64,000 nt of DNA from JAJVID01 sp963743425 (GTDB taxonomy: Bacteria > Acidobacteriota > Blastocatellia > RBC074), in the NCBI GenBank assembly GCA_963743425.1, contig CAVUPU010000006.1:1-64000 (forward strand). Direction: 5' to 3'. This document shows, in pieces, positions 20,202 to 29,176 of the stretch (the stretch's first letter is position 1; every line of letters starts with the position of its first letter). The position numbers and the translations under genes were made by a program. Under the pieces are notes generated by a model. It was not told where the DNA came from. It worked only from the letters and a program-made list of their open reading frames with translations, and searched no databases.

Positions 20202-20717
20202 ATGAAATTCATAGTTTTATTAGCTTCTGTTGTCTCTCTAGTCTCTTTTCATGGTTTTACACTGGTGAGCACTCAGAAACGAGACGTATCATTAAGTGTG
20301 AAATATGAAGTTCTGAATCAAAGGCGGTTGACAGAAGAAGAGATCAAACGGCTTGGTCAACTGTATGGAATTACGCTTGCCATTCGCTTGCGTCTCACTA
20401 ACTCTAGTAGTCAGCATATTCGCTACCTTGCGACTTCAGGAACGATGGTGCCTATAGGTTATCATCTGTTTCGTGAAGTAGGCGCAACTGAGTGGAAATC
20501 AACATTGCCGGCACGTGGGAGACAAGGCCCTCCCGGTTCTGAATTTACTGGGATCTCTTATTCATGGTTGGTACTGCCACCTGGCGCAGTCGTTGAGATA
20601 GATGCTCATGACTGGAGCAAAGCCGGTGAGGAACATGCTTTCTCGACTTTTGTGAAAGAGTCGCCGGATTCTAAACCGGAAGAAGTTATGACCAAACCTT
20701 ATCGTCCGATTGAATAA
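20202..20717 (+). CDS. Candidate exported immunity protein (copy 2, paralogue of 17845)
   Basis: A 171-residue protein differing from the copy at 17845 at only about a dozen positions (for example RLGQLYGIT for RFGQRYGIA). Same signal peptide, no cysteines, same PYRPIE end. It follows a deleted tip 1 relic by three bases. The toxin part is broken while this gene stays open and intact, as expected if selection keeps the protective gene. Downstream sequence switches abruptly to a BshC fragment on the other strand, so the cassette was probably dropped into that gene. No function beyond immunity is suggested by sequence. Confidence 0.65.
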   Translation: MKFIVLLASVVSLVSFHGFTLVSTQKRDVSLSVKYEVLNQRRLTEEEIKRLGQLYGITLAIRLRLTNSSSQHIRYLATSGTMVPIGYHLFREVGATEWKSTLPARGRQGPPGSEFTGISYSWLVLPPGAVVEIDAHDWSKAGEEHAFSTFVKESPDSKPEEVMTKPYRPIE

Positions 20718-20719
20718 AT

Positions 20720-21087
20720 GGTAGAGAATCTTTTCGCGCCCGCCCTTCAACGCGACGGAGGAGCGTCCGGTCTACGGCCGCGAGCGAGGCGTTCAGCTTA
20801 TCCAACCGGTCGTTGAAGACCTTCTCAGTCTCGTCGAAGACGTTCGCGGTGTTCCGGTCGAGGCTTCGTTCGACCACCGTTTCCATGCCTTCCTCGAACC
20901 CGGCGAAGAATTTGATGTCGTATTTGCTCATCGTCCTGGCGTGGCGTTTTTCGATCACCGTGAAGCTGGCTCGCGGCGGCGCCACGGGATCGACGCGGTT
21001 GAGCAATCCGTAATTCGGGCGCAGTTGGGCGAAGTAGGCGATCTCGGCGGGGCCGCCGATGTAGGCGAGGGTCGGCAGCAGGAAGTG
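20720..21087 (-). pseudogene. bshC: BshC-like fragment (bacillithiol biosynthesis cysteine-adding enzyme)
   Basis: On the minus strand the frame reads HFLLPTLAYIGGPAEIAYFA, then LLNRVDPVAPPRASFTVIEK and DFxxG-type helices (FFAGFEEGMETVVERS). This matches the central part of BshC, where LPTLAYVGGPxEIAYFAQ is conserved. It is cut upstream by a TGA and an A/T-rich palindrome (21091-21162) and downstream by the immunity cassette ending at 20717. About 120 residues remain of a protein that is normally around 500-540 long. It cannot be functional. Confidence 0.65.
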
Positions 21088-21090
21088 TCA

Positions 21091-21162
21091 GCAAGCATAA
21101 AGGCAAAAAAGGCAAAAATCTTTAGCGTTTTTGCCTTTTTTTGCCCTTTTTGCTTACATTGC
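21091..21162. repeat. A/T-rich inverted repeat built of AAAGGCAAAAA words
   Basis: GCAAGCATAAAGGCAAAAAAG and GGCAAAAATC face CGTTTTTGCC and CCCTTTTTGCTTAC. It abuts the truncated BshC fragment. In the + direction the arm ends in a T-rich run and could also act as a terminator. Confidence 0.6.
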
Positions 21163-21228
21163 ATTTCAATATGTCCCAAAGAAAGAAGCTGACTTTGTAT
21201 ACTGTGTCCGAACACCAGCGGAGGCTCT

Positions 21229-21600
21229 ATGCGACTTATCGAACTCTGGCGTGGATTATGGCGGGGCAAAGAGGGCGAATCTGAAGTCGAGCCACCGCTC
21301 GGAGCCGGTGAAGATCCATTCGACGAACCCGTAGTGATGGAGATCGGCGATGTGATCGATCTGCACGCGATCCCGCCCAAACAGGTCAAAGCCGTCGTCG
21401 AAGAATACCTGATTGAAGCGCGCGCGCGGCGCTTCGCCTACGTCCGCATCATTCACGGCAAGGGCATCGGCGCGCAGCGCGCGATGGTTCGGAAGATTTT
21501 AGACCGCACGCCTTTCGTCATTCGCTACTACGACGCGCCTCCCGATGCCGGAGGATTGGGCGCTACAATCGCCGAGCTTGATCTTGAGATACGCGGTTGA
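21229..21600 (+). CDS. Smr-domain protein
   Basis: A 123-residue protein with one small MutS-related (Smr) domain: IDLHAIPPKQVKAVVEEYL, then RIIHGKGIGAQRAMVRKIL, then a DAPPDAGGLGATIAEL end. The Smr signature is normally LDLHG and HGKGxG; here the first motif is LHA rather than LHG, while HGKG is intact. Stand-alone Smr proteins are small nucleic-acid-binding proteins, some with nicking or RNA-cleaving activity. A GGAGG-like site (GCGGAGG at 21219-21225) precedes ATG 21229. It sits between a truncated gene and a repeat, so no operon partner is evident. Confidence 0.8.
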   Translation: MRLIELWRGLWRGKEGESEVEPPLGAGEDPFDEPVVMEIGDVIDLHAIPPKQVKAVVEEYLIEARARRFAYVRIIHGKGIGAQRAMVRKILDRTPFVIRYYDAPPDAGGLGATIAELDLEIRG

Positions 21601-21611
21601 TAGCATCAGTT

Positions 21612-21716
21612 GTTGCCGCCGAGGCGCGGAGCGAGTGGGATTACGACAAACGCGCCGAGCGCAAGATCGCACAAAAGATCGCCGATTACTTCGCGGCTGG
21701 GACCACCGTCGTGTGA
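21612..21716 (+). pseudogene. Uma2-family nuclease fragment
   Basis: A 34-codon frame reads AAEARSEWDYDKRAERKIAQ then KIADYFAAGTTVV and stops. This matches the part of Uma2-family (PD-(D/E)xK-like) proteins around E-R-S-x-x-D ... K-x-x-D-Y-x-x-A-G-x-x-V-V-W. The remainder is missing. It is followed by the CCACGAAG palindrome at 21806. Confidence 0.5.
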
Positions 21717-21805
21717 GATGTTGGTATGTTGAGGCAAGAATTTATAAAAGCCTGCCGCCGCGACGATCAGAACGATAATGAGAGACACCAAGAGAAGAAT
21801 GAAGA

Positions 21806-21884
21806 TCAACCACGAAGACACGAAGAACACGAAGAAAGAACAGGAAAAATCTTCGAGTTCTTCGTTTCTTCGTGGTTGATCTTC
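21806..21884. repeat. CCACGAAGACACGAAG palindrome (family E copy 1)
   Basis: GATCAACCACGAAGACACGAAG on one arm and CTTCGTTTCTTCGTGGTTGATC on the other. The same family occurs at 35030-35100 and 48009-48093, with a half copy at 38549-38576. Confidence 0.85.
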
Positions 21885-21899
21885 CGCAGGAGTCAATAA

Positions 21900-23465
21900 A
21901 TGATCAATTTATCGCCATTCAAAAACGAACCATTCGCGGATTTTTCCGATGAACGCAACGCTCAGGCCATGCTCAAAGCTCTGGAGCGGGTCGAATCGCA
22001 GCTTGGCCGTGAGTATCCGATCATTATCGGCGGCGACCATTATACGACCGGCGATCTGAGCGATTCCCTCAACCCATCGAGATTCGATCAGGTGGTCGGA
22101 CGCGTGCACAATGGCACGAAAGAGCTGGCTGAAAAAGCCCTGGCTGCGGCCTGGAAAGCTTTTGAGACCTGGCAATATGTCAGCGTGGAACATCGCGCGA
22201 ATTATCTTCTTCAGGCCGCTGCGGTCATGCGCCGCCGCAAGAACGAATTCAACGCCTGGATGGTCTACGAGGTCGGCAAATCGTGGGCGGAGGCCGAAGC
22301 CGACACCTGCGAGGCGATTGACTTCATGGAGTTTTACGCGCGCCAGGCTTTGCGCTATGGCGCGCCGCAACCGCTCACGCCCTCGCCGTTGCCGTTCGAG
22401 GTCAACGAATTGAAATACATCCCGCTCGGCGTCGGAGTCGTCATTCCGCCGTGGAACTTCCCGCTGGCGATCATGGCCGGAATGGCCACGGCCGCCGTGG
22501 TCGCGGGCAACACGGTCATCGTCAAGCCTTCACACGACTCGCCGGTCATCGCGGCCAAGTTCGTGGAGCTGATGGAAGAGGTTTCGCTCCCGCCCGGAGT
22601 GCTCAACTTCCTGCCCGGCCAGGGAGCGACCGTCGGCGAGCATCTGGTCGAACATCCGAAGACGCGCTTCATCGCGTTCACGGGTTCGATGGCCGTGGGG
22701 TTGCGCATCAACGAGCTGGCCGCCAAGCAGCGCGAAGGCCAGATCTGGATTAAACGCGTCGTCGCCGAAATGGGCGGCAAAGACACGATCGTCGTTGACG
22801 AAACGGCGAACCTCGACGAGGCCGCAGCGGGCATTGTCGCCTCGGCCTTCGGATACTCGGGCCAGAAATGCTCGGCCTGCTCGCGAGCGGTGATTGTCGA
22901 TTCGGTCTACGATCAGGTGGTGGCAAAAGTCGCCGAGCGCGTAAGCAGGCTCACAGTCGGCCCGGTCAAAGACGTGGATAATTTCACCGGCCCGGTTTCG
23001 AGCGGACGCGCTTACGAGAAGATCAACAAGTACATCGAAATCGGCAAGCAGGAAGGCCGCGTCGTCGCTGGAGGCGGGCGACACGAACTGGCCGGCGAAG
23101 GCTGGTTCATTCCGCCGACTGTCATCGCCGACGTTGACCCGAAAGCCCGCATCGCGCAGGAAGAGATCTTCGGGCCTGTGCTCGCCGTCATCAAAGCCAA
23201 AGACATTGACGACGCGCTCGCCATCGCCAACAACACAATCTACGGGTTGACGGGCGCGTTCTATTCGGGCGACCGCGAGCGCATCGAACGCGCGAGGCGC
23301 GAATTCCACGTCGGCAATCTTTACATCAACCGCAAATGCACCGGCGCGCTGGTCGACGTGCACCCGTTCGGCGGTTTCAATATGTCGGGCACGGATTCGA
23401 AGGCTGGCGGGCGCGATTATCTGGGATTGTTTTTGCAGGCGAAGTCGGTGGCAGAGAAACTGTAA
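21900..23465 (+). CDS. rocA: L-glutamate gamma-semialdehyde dehydrogenase (P5C dehydrogenase)
   Basis: A 521-residue aldehyde dehydrogenase that oxidises glutamate semialdehyde (from 1-pyrroline-5-carboxylate) to glutamate with NAD+, the second step of proline and arginine catabolism. Visible are the cofactor region (VVIPPWNFPLAIMAGMATAA), the glycine loop (FTGSMAVGLRIN), the catalytic Glu in VVAEMGGKD, the catalytic Cys in GYSGQKCSACSR, and EEIFGPVLAV near the end. Length is normal for the RocA type without a PutA fusion. The start ATG 21900 has AGGAG about eight bases upstream. No proline dehydrogenase is seen nearby. The gene is intact, unlike many neighbours. Confidence 0.93.
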   Translation: MINLSPFKNEPFADFSDERNAQAMLKALERVESQLGREYPIIIGGDHYTTGDLSDSLNPSRFDQVVGRVHNGTKELAEKALAAAWKAFETWQYVSVEHRANYLLQAAAVMRRRKNEFNAWMVYEVGKSWAEAEADTCEAIDFMEFYARQALRYGAPQPLTPSPLPFEVNELKYIPLGVGVVIPPWNFPLAIMAGMATAAVVAGNTVIVKPSHDSPVIAAKFVELMEEVSLPPGVLNFLPGQGATVGEHLVEHPKTRFIAFTGSMAVGLRINELAAKQREGQIWIKRVVAEMGGKDTIVVDETANLDEAAAGIVASAFGYSGQKCSACSRAVIVDSVYDQVVAKVAERVSRLTVGPVKDVDNFTGPVSSGRAYEKINKYIEIGKQEGRVVAGGGRHELAGEGWFIPPTVIADVDPKARIAQEEIFGPVLAVIKAKDIDDALAIANNTIYGLTGAFYSGDRERIERARREFHVGNLYINRKCTGALVDVHPFGGFNMSGTDSKAGGRDYLGLFLQAKSVAEKL

Positions 23466-23538
23466 GCTGGGCGCCAGTTTTGTTGTGTAGTTGAAGGAAA
23501 ACCGCGTTTTCGATTGCCTATTGAAACAGAGAGAGCAT

Positions 23539-24966
23539 ATGACCCTCAATCGTGTTGGAAGGCTGTTCTTCAACCTTGTCATTTTTCCGCCCGCACTCTT
23601 TTTCTGGATTGTGGGGGATGCGTTTGCGTGCTCTTGTATGAAAACGCCCGCTGTTTGTGAGGCTTTTGGCTCCGCTGACGCCGTTTTTGTGGGGCGCGTC
23701 ATTGGCGGGGCCAATCGTGAAGTAGATAAAGATACTGGGACAGTTCACATAGGGGGAAAAATCCGTTTCGCGGTTGAAGAATCTTTCAGCGGTCCCAAAT
23801 TGAAAACAATGACTATTCACTCCGGCACGGGGGGTGGGGATTGTGGTTACTGGTTCAAACTCGGCGAGGTTTATCTGGTCTACGCTTACGGCAATTTGAA
23901 AGAAGGCTTTGGCACGGGTATCTGCACACGCACAAAGCCGCAGATCTATTCGACTGAAGATATAGACTTTTTGCATAGCCTTCCGGCAAAAGGAACTGGG
24001 GTGAAGATACACGGCCGCGTGTACTCCAATGTCATCTATGAGGAAGGTAAAGAGCCGAAATACGATGGATTGCCTGACATCAAGATTACCGCAAAGGATT
24101 CTAGCGGACGGACCTTCAGAAAAGTTACTGACGAAAATGGCAAGTATGAATTCAAGGGACTTAAAGCCGGCGCTTATATAGTAGAGGCTGACCTTCCTGA
24201 TTATTACCAAAAGGGGATCTACTCAACAATTGAAGAGGTCAGCGTGGTCGACCGTGGGTGCGCTGAAGTAGGATTCCCGGCAATCTTCGATGGCCGCCTG
24301 AGTGGTGTAGTAGTTGATGATGAAGACCGCCCCGTTCCGAAAGCTTACATTGTTCTGCTCTCTGCTGACAAAGATGAAATTCTCCGCCTTTTTCATGAAA
24401 CGGGGAGAGACTTTGCCGACGAAAACGGGAGGTTTGAAATCACCCAAATCCCCCCGGGACGGTATCAGCTTGGGATCAATGTCAATCGCAGTCCTGATGA
24501 AGATGTACCATATCCACCGACCTGGTATCCTGGCGTGCCTGACAAAAATAGAGCGACAATCATAGAGATTGGGCTCGGAGAGAAGCTAAAAGACTACACG
24601 ATCAAACTCCCACGTAAACTTATAAGGCGTGTCATCAAAGGCGCTATTTTCTGGCCGAATGGCAGACCGGCGGCTAATGCGGATGTTTATCTCGAAGCGG
24701 AAAACAATCCCGGCTACTGTGTAAATGGATGCAGCAATGACGCCGATGCGCTGGGGAATTTCACGCTGATTGGCTACGAGGGGATGAAATATAGAATTCA
24801 AGCGAAGGCGCCGCTCAATCCCGATGCGGACTACAAGGATCAGAAATTTCTCCACGCAGCGCCAGTTCTGTTCGAGGTCAAGGAGGACCTGAGTGGACTA
24901 AAAATTGTGCTGACTTTGGATCAACAAACATTCGAAGACCGCTACAAAAAGAAGCAGGAAAAGTAG
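23539..24966 (+). CDS. Exported TIMP/NTR-like protein with carboxypeptidase-regulatory-like repeats
   Basis: ATG 23539 is chosen over TTG 23491 because GAGAGAG precedes it and a clean signal peptide follows (RLFFNLVIFPPALFFW ... GDAFA). The mature N-terminus is CSCMKTPAVC, and the downstream motif GGGDCGYWFKLGEVYLVYAY plus ICTRT matches the candidate immunity protein at 19456. After about residue 150 come three beta-sandwich domains of the carboxypeptidase-regulatory kind (DENGKYEFKGLKAGAYIVEA, DENGRFEITQIPPGRYQLG, DALGNFTLIGYEG). Such multidomain proteins are common in Acidobacteriota. A metalloprotease-inhibitor role is possible from the N-terminal domain but not shown. No toxin tip precedes this copy. 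Confidence 0.8.
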   Translation: MTLNRVGRLFFNLVIFPPALFFWIVGDAFACSCMKTPAVCEAFGSADAVFVGRVIGGANREVDKDTGTVHIGGKIRFAVEESFSGPKLKTMTIHSGTGGGDCGYWFKLGEVYLVYAYGNLKEGFGTGICTRTKPQIYSTEDIDFLHSLPAKGTGVKIHGRVYSNVIYEEGKEPKYDGLPDIKITAKDSSGRTFRKVTDENGKYEFKGLKAGAYIVEADLPDYYQKGIYSTIEEVSVVDRGCAEVGFPAIFDGRLSGVVVDDEDRPVPKAYIVLLSADKDEILRLFHETGRDFADENGRFEITQIPPGRYQLGINVNRSPDEDVPYPPTWYPGVPDKNRATIIEIGLGEKLKDYTIKLPRKLIRRVIKGAIFWPNGRPAANADVYLEAENNPGYCVNGCSNDADALGNFTLIGYEGMKYRIQAKAPLNPDADYKDQKFLHAAPVLFEVKEDLSGLKIVLTLDQQTFEDRYKKKQEK

Positions 24967-24996
24967 CGCAACCAAGTAAGAAGAAAGGGAAAGAAA

Positions 24997-25512
24997 ATGA
25001 TGAAAAACAGATCAATAGCTCTAACCCTGATAGTGGCATTGTTCATTGCCATCAACGTCCAGTCATATACGCCCGCGCAATCCGAGCCGAAGGTCGGAAC
25101 GCTCAAGCCCGCCGACTTCGCCAAATTCAAGGACTCTGCGAAGGGCAATGTGCTGGTGCTCAATTTCTGGGCGACGTGGTGCGGCCCCTGCGTAGCGGAG
25201 TTCCCCGAACTGGTCGCGCTCGATGCGAAATACCGCGACAAGGGCGTGAAGCTGGTGGGCATCACCGCCGACGATCCCGGCGACGTCCAGCCGAAGGTCA
25301 TCCCGTTCATCAAAAAGCAGAAGGTGAAGTTCGACATCATTCTGCAGGACACCGAAGACCCGCAGGAGATGATGGATCAAATCAACAAAGACTGGCCGGG
25401 CGTGCTGCCTGCCACGTACGTTTACGACAAACAGGGCAATCTGGCCTATTCGCGCTTCGGCATCATTGATCGCGACCTGCTCGTCGCCGAGATCGAGAAG
25501 GCGTTGAAGTGA
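24997..25512 (+). CDS. TlpA/ResA-like thiol-disulfide oxidoreductase
   Basis: A 171-residue exported thioredoxin-fold protein. A signal peptide (residues 1-27) is followed by VLNFWATWCGPCVAEFPEL, with the WCxxC redox pair in the classic Trp-Cys-Gly-Pro-Cys context, and a cis-Pro loop near LPATYVYD. TlpA/ResA proteins reduce or isomerise disulfides outside the membrane, often for cytochrome c maturation. It lies 30 bp after the cysteine-containing TIMP-like protein on the same strand, so the two may be co-transcribed. That pairing would suit folding of the disulfide-dependent TIMP-like domain, which is speculation. Confidence 0.9.
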   Translation: MMKNRSIALTLIVALFIAINVQSYTPAQSEPKVGTLKPADFAKFKDSAKGNVLVLNFWATWCGPCVAEFPELVALDAKYRDKGVKLVGITADDPGDVQPKVIPFIKKQKVKFDIILQDTEDPQEMMDQINKDWPGVLPATYVYDKQGNLAYSRFGIIDRDLLVAEIEKALK

Positions 25513-25624
25513 GGATGAAACCTACGATCCGAATTTTTACCCGATGCGGGTCGGTTGGCGCATTTTGCGTCGCGACTCTTCCTATCGAGATTGACCCTTA
25601 GCAATTCGATTCATCTGATCTCAA

Positions 25625-26384
25625 GTGTCGAAGAATAGAAAGCAATACTACGCGGTGAGAAACGGTCGTGAGCCGGGAATCTATCGGACATGGGAAGAGT
25701 GCAAGGCCCAGGTTGATGGTTATGCGAAGGCTCAGTACAAAGGCTTTTATTCTATTGAAGAGGCCAATGCGTATCTGGGTTACGTCAAGACGACCAAGCC
25801 CGGCGCCGGCAAGCCATCAGCCGCCAAGCCGTCCGGCGCGCCTAAAAAAAAGCGTGGAACCAGGCGCAGCGAAGACGAGGCCAAGTCGATTAAAACGTTG
25901 GAGACTAGCGATGGGTTGAAGCACGTGGTCATCTACACCGACGGCGCGTGCATCGGCAATCCCGGCCCCGGCGGTTACGGCGTCGTGCTGCTTCACGGCA
26001 ATCACAGGAAAGAGTTTTCCGGCGGGTTCCGGCGGACGACCAACAATCGCATGGAGATTCTCGCCTGCATCATTGGGCTGCGGACGCTCAAAAAGCCTTC
26101 CGCCGTAACTCTCTATTCCGATTCTCAATACGTGATCAACAGCATGACCAAGGGCTGGGCGCGGCGATGGAAGAAGAACAAGTGGAAGAAGACGGACGGG
26201 GATGTTCCGAAACGCCGATCTGTGGGAGAAGATGCTGGAACTCTGCGACCAGCACCAAGTCAGGTTCAACTGGGTCCGGGGCCACGCCGGAAACAAGGAG
26301 AATGAACGCTGCGATAAATTGGCTCGCCAGGCCGCGCTCGGCTTCGATAAGGCGATAGATTCCGTTTACGAAGACAAACTATAA
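25625..26384 (+). CDS. rnhA: Ribonuclease HI with N-terminal viroplasmin/hybrid-binding domain (+1 frameshift)
   Basis: GTG 25625 opens an N-terminal hybrid-binding domain (YYAVRNGREPGIYRTWEECK, GFYSIEEANAYLG), a linker rich in K, P and A, and an RNase HI domain that cleaves RNA in RNA-DNA hybrids. Active-site acids are visible: Asp in VIYTDGACIGNPG, Glu in NNRMEILA, Asp in LYSDSQYV, and the last Asp in NERCDKLARQA. The frame breaks near 26205: dropping one A from CCGAAACGCC gives DGDVPNADLWEKMLEL, a normal RNase H reading. Without the shift the last Asp is lost. It is a useful test of sequence accuracy because the gene is otherwise perfect. Confidence 0.88.
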
Positions 26385-26403
26385 AGAAGACAAACTATAA
26401 AAA

Positions 26404-26530
26404 TGTTCTTCTGCGCCGGAGGCGCCGGAGGATATTAGCCGGTGGAGAAACCACCGGGGTAGTGGCGCCAAAACTCTTCCAGCCCTGAAAGGGCGACAGA
26501 CCCGCTGCTCCGGCGCCCCTCATCACGACA
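26404..26530. repeat. REP-like palindromic intergenic sequence
   Basis: Contains GCCGGAGGCGCCGGAGG, GCCGGTGGAGAAACCACCGG (a tight hairpin) and CAGCCCTGAAAGGGCG, then CTCCGGCGCCCC. This type of short GC hairpin series is common between genes in Acidobacteriota and related phyla. No coding potential is seen in 26385-26608. Confidence 0.65.
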
Positions 26531-26608
26531 CGCGAAATTGCCTGCGAGTCCACAACTCTGCTATAACGCCTCTGTTCAACAACAGCCGGACCTCGGCGGA
26601 GGCGATCA

Positions 26609-28979
26609 ATGGAAGATCAAAAGAAAGACTTCTTCATCAGCTACACCGCGAAAGACCGCAAATGGGCCGAATGGATCGCCTGGCAGTTGGATTCCGACGG
26701 GATCACGACCATCCTTCAAGCCTGGGATTTCAGCGCGGGCAGCGACTTCATCGAAGAGATGAACCGCGCGACGCTTCACGCCCAACGAACCATCGCCGTG
26801 CTCTCGCCCGACTATTTCAAATCCGGTTTCGGCGCTTCGGAATGGCACGCGGCCTACGCCAAAGACCCCGTGGGCCGCAACCGCAAGCTCATCCCGATCC
26901 GCGTGCGCGAATGCGACGTCGAAGGGCTGCTCAACGTCCGCGTCTACATTGACCTCGTAGGCAAAAAAGATCGAGACGAGGCCAAAGATGAACTGCTGCG
27001 TCAGATTCGCGCCATCATCGAAAACAGGCGCGCGAAGCCGGAGACTCGAGCCTGACTTTCCCGAAGCGCAGCAATCAATCGCCGAAGAGCCGCTATTCCC
27101 CGGCGCGTTACCATGCGTCTGGAACATCCCCTTCCGCCGCAATCCGCATTTCACCGGACGCGACGGGCTGATCGTCGAAATCGAGAAGGCGCTGGCGGCG
27201 GGAGAGGCCGCCGCGCTGACTCAACCGCAAGCCATCACGGGATTGGGCGGCGTGGGCAAGACCCAGCTCGCGGTCGAATACGCCTATCGCCACACGGCGG
27301 ATTACGACATCGTCTGGTGGGTGAGATCGGAAGAGCCGATCACGATGGGCGCCGATTTCGCCAGCCTCGGCCCGGAGATGCATCCGCCGATCGAATTGGC
27401 CGCCGATTTAGACCGCAATGTCGAGGCGGTCAAACGAAGGCTGGAACAGAGCTCTCGCTGGCTGGTCATCTTCGACAACGCGCCCGACGCCGGTTCGGCG
27501 CCCAAAATCCTGCCCCGAAGCTCCACCGGCCACATCCTCATCACCTCGCGCGACCAGAACTGGCGCGGCCTGGCCCGCACGCTCCCGGTACGCACGCTCG
27601 AACGCGAGGATGCGGTCAAATTCCTGCTCGAAAGGACCGGCCAATCGGATCGCAACGCCGCGAACGATCTGGCCGATGAATTGGGAGACCTGCCGCTGGC
27701 GCTGGAACAGGCCGGAGCCTACATCGAAACCACGGGCAAACCGATCGCCGATTACCTGCGCCTGTTTCGAGGCAAACAGCAGGAGATGATCGCGCGCGGA
27801 CAGCCCGCGACCGGTTACGAAGCGACCATCGCCACGACATGGAATATTTCGTTTCAATCGCTGCGCAACGAATCGCCCGCCGCGGCCGATCTGCTCAATC
27901 TCTTCGCCTTCTTCGCGCCCGAAGCGATTCGCCGCGAATGGATCGTCGCGGGCGCGGAGAGTCTGCCCGAAACGCTCGCGGAGGCGGTGACCGACGAATT
28001 GACGTTCGACGACATCGCGGCCGCTTTCCGCCGTTACTCGCTGGTCGAAGTCAGCGCGGAGCAGAACAGCTTCACAGTCCATCGCCTGGTGCAGACCGTG
28101 ATGCGCGCTCGAATGACGGATGAGGAATGCGCGAAGTGGGCGGAAGCAGCGGTGCGATTGGTAAACGACGCATTTCCGGGCGGCGAATTTCACCAACAAC
28201 CGGAAACCTGGCCGTTATGCGGCGAACTGCTGCTTCACGCGTTGTCTGTCATGGATCAGGCCGATGCGTTCAAAGTCGCGAAAGAGCAGACCGCAGTATT
28301 GCTGAATCAGTTAGGAGTGTATTTACAAGTTCTTGCGCGGTATGCGGAGGCGAAAGAACTGCTTGAGCGCGCTCTGGCTATTGACGAGGCTTCTTTCGGC
28401 TCGGATCACCCCCGCGTGGCGATTCGCGTCAACAATCTCGCCCTCGCACTCCAGGATTTGGGCGATCTTGCTCAGGCTCGCAAGCTCTTCGAGCGCGCTC
28501 TGGCTATTGACGAGGCTTCTTTCGGCTCAGATCACCACCGCGTGGCGATAGACGTCAACAACCTCGCCCTCGCACTCCAGGATTTGGGCGATCTCGCTCA
28601 GGCTCGCAAGCTCTTCGAGCGCGCGCTGGCTATTGACGAGGCTTCTTTCGGCTCGGATCACCCGAGCGTGTCGATAGACGTCAACAACCTCGCCAGCGTG
28701 CTCCAGGATTTGGGCGATCTCGCTCAGGCTCGCAAGCTCTTCGAGCGCGCGCTGGCTATTGACGAAGCTTTTTTCGGCTCGGATCACCCCCGCGTGGCGA
28801 TTCGCGTCAACAATCTCGCCGGAGTGCTCAAGGATTTGGGCGATCTCGCTCAGGCTCGCAAGCTCTTCGAGCGCGCTCTTGCGATCTGCCGCAAATTCCT
28901 CGGAGACGACCATCCGAACACCCGAACAGTGCGAAGGCATCTGAATATGCTGATCGAAACGATGAACGGCGAAGGATGA
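26609..28979 (+). CDS. TIR-NB-ARC-TPR STAND protein, candidate immune effector (+1 frameshift)
   Basis: GGAGG eight bases before ATG 26609. An N-terminal TIR domain (about 1-145: KDFFISYTAKDRKWAEWIAW; the likely catalytic Glu is in FGASEWHAA) is followed by a frame change near 27045 into an NB-ARC ATPase with Walker A (GLGGVGKTQLAVEYAY), Walker B (WLVIFDNA) and GLPL-type motif (GDLPLALEQAGAY). The C-terminal part has kinesin-light-chain-type TPRs, four of them coded by near-identical 126-bp units (about 28350-28890: LLERALAIDEASFGSDHPRV). Bacterial TIR domains degrade or modify NAD+, and STAND sensors switch them on after infection. A defence role is inferred from this architecture; there is no partner gene beside it. 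Confidence 0.85.
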
Positions 28980-29176
28980 ATGATCGAGACCGCGAGCAGT
29001 CCGCGCGACCCGCCGGGAGACGATAGTCGCGGGTGGCGCGCAAAACCCGACCATCGTCGGCAGCAAGATTAACCATTCCATCTGTCTCTCTATCCCTCCG
29101 TCTCCCCGTCCCTGCGGTCCCTCCATCCCTCCGCCTCTCTGTTTATTACTCACGCCCGGCATGGTATTTGTTTGCC

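Noticed and set aside
22530..23714. Long antisense frame (394 codons) opposite the P5C dehydrogenase gene
   Set aside because: It mirrors codon bias of the sense gene and contains no recognisable domain.
28350..28890. 126-bp direct repeats as a CRISPR or satellite array
   Set aside because: They are in frame and encode kinesin-light-chain-type TPR units of the NB-ARC protein.
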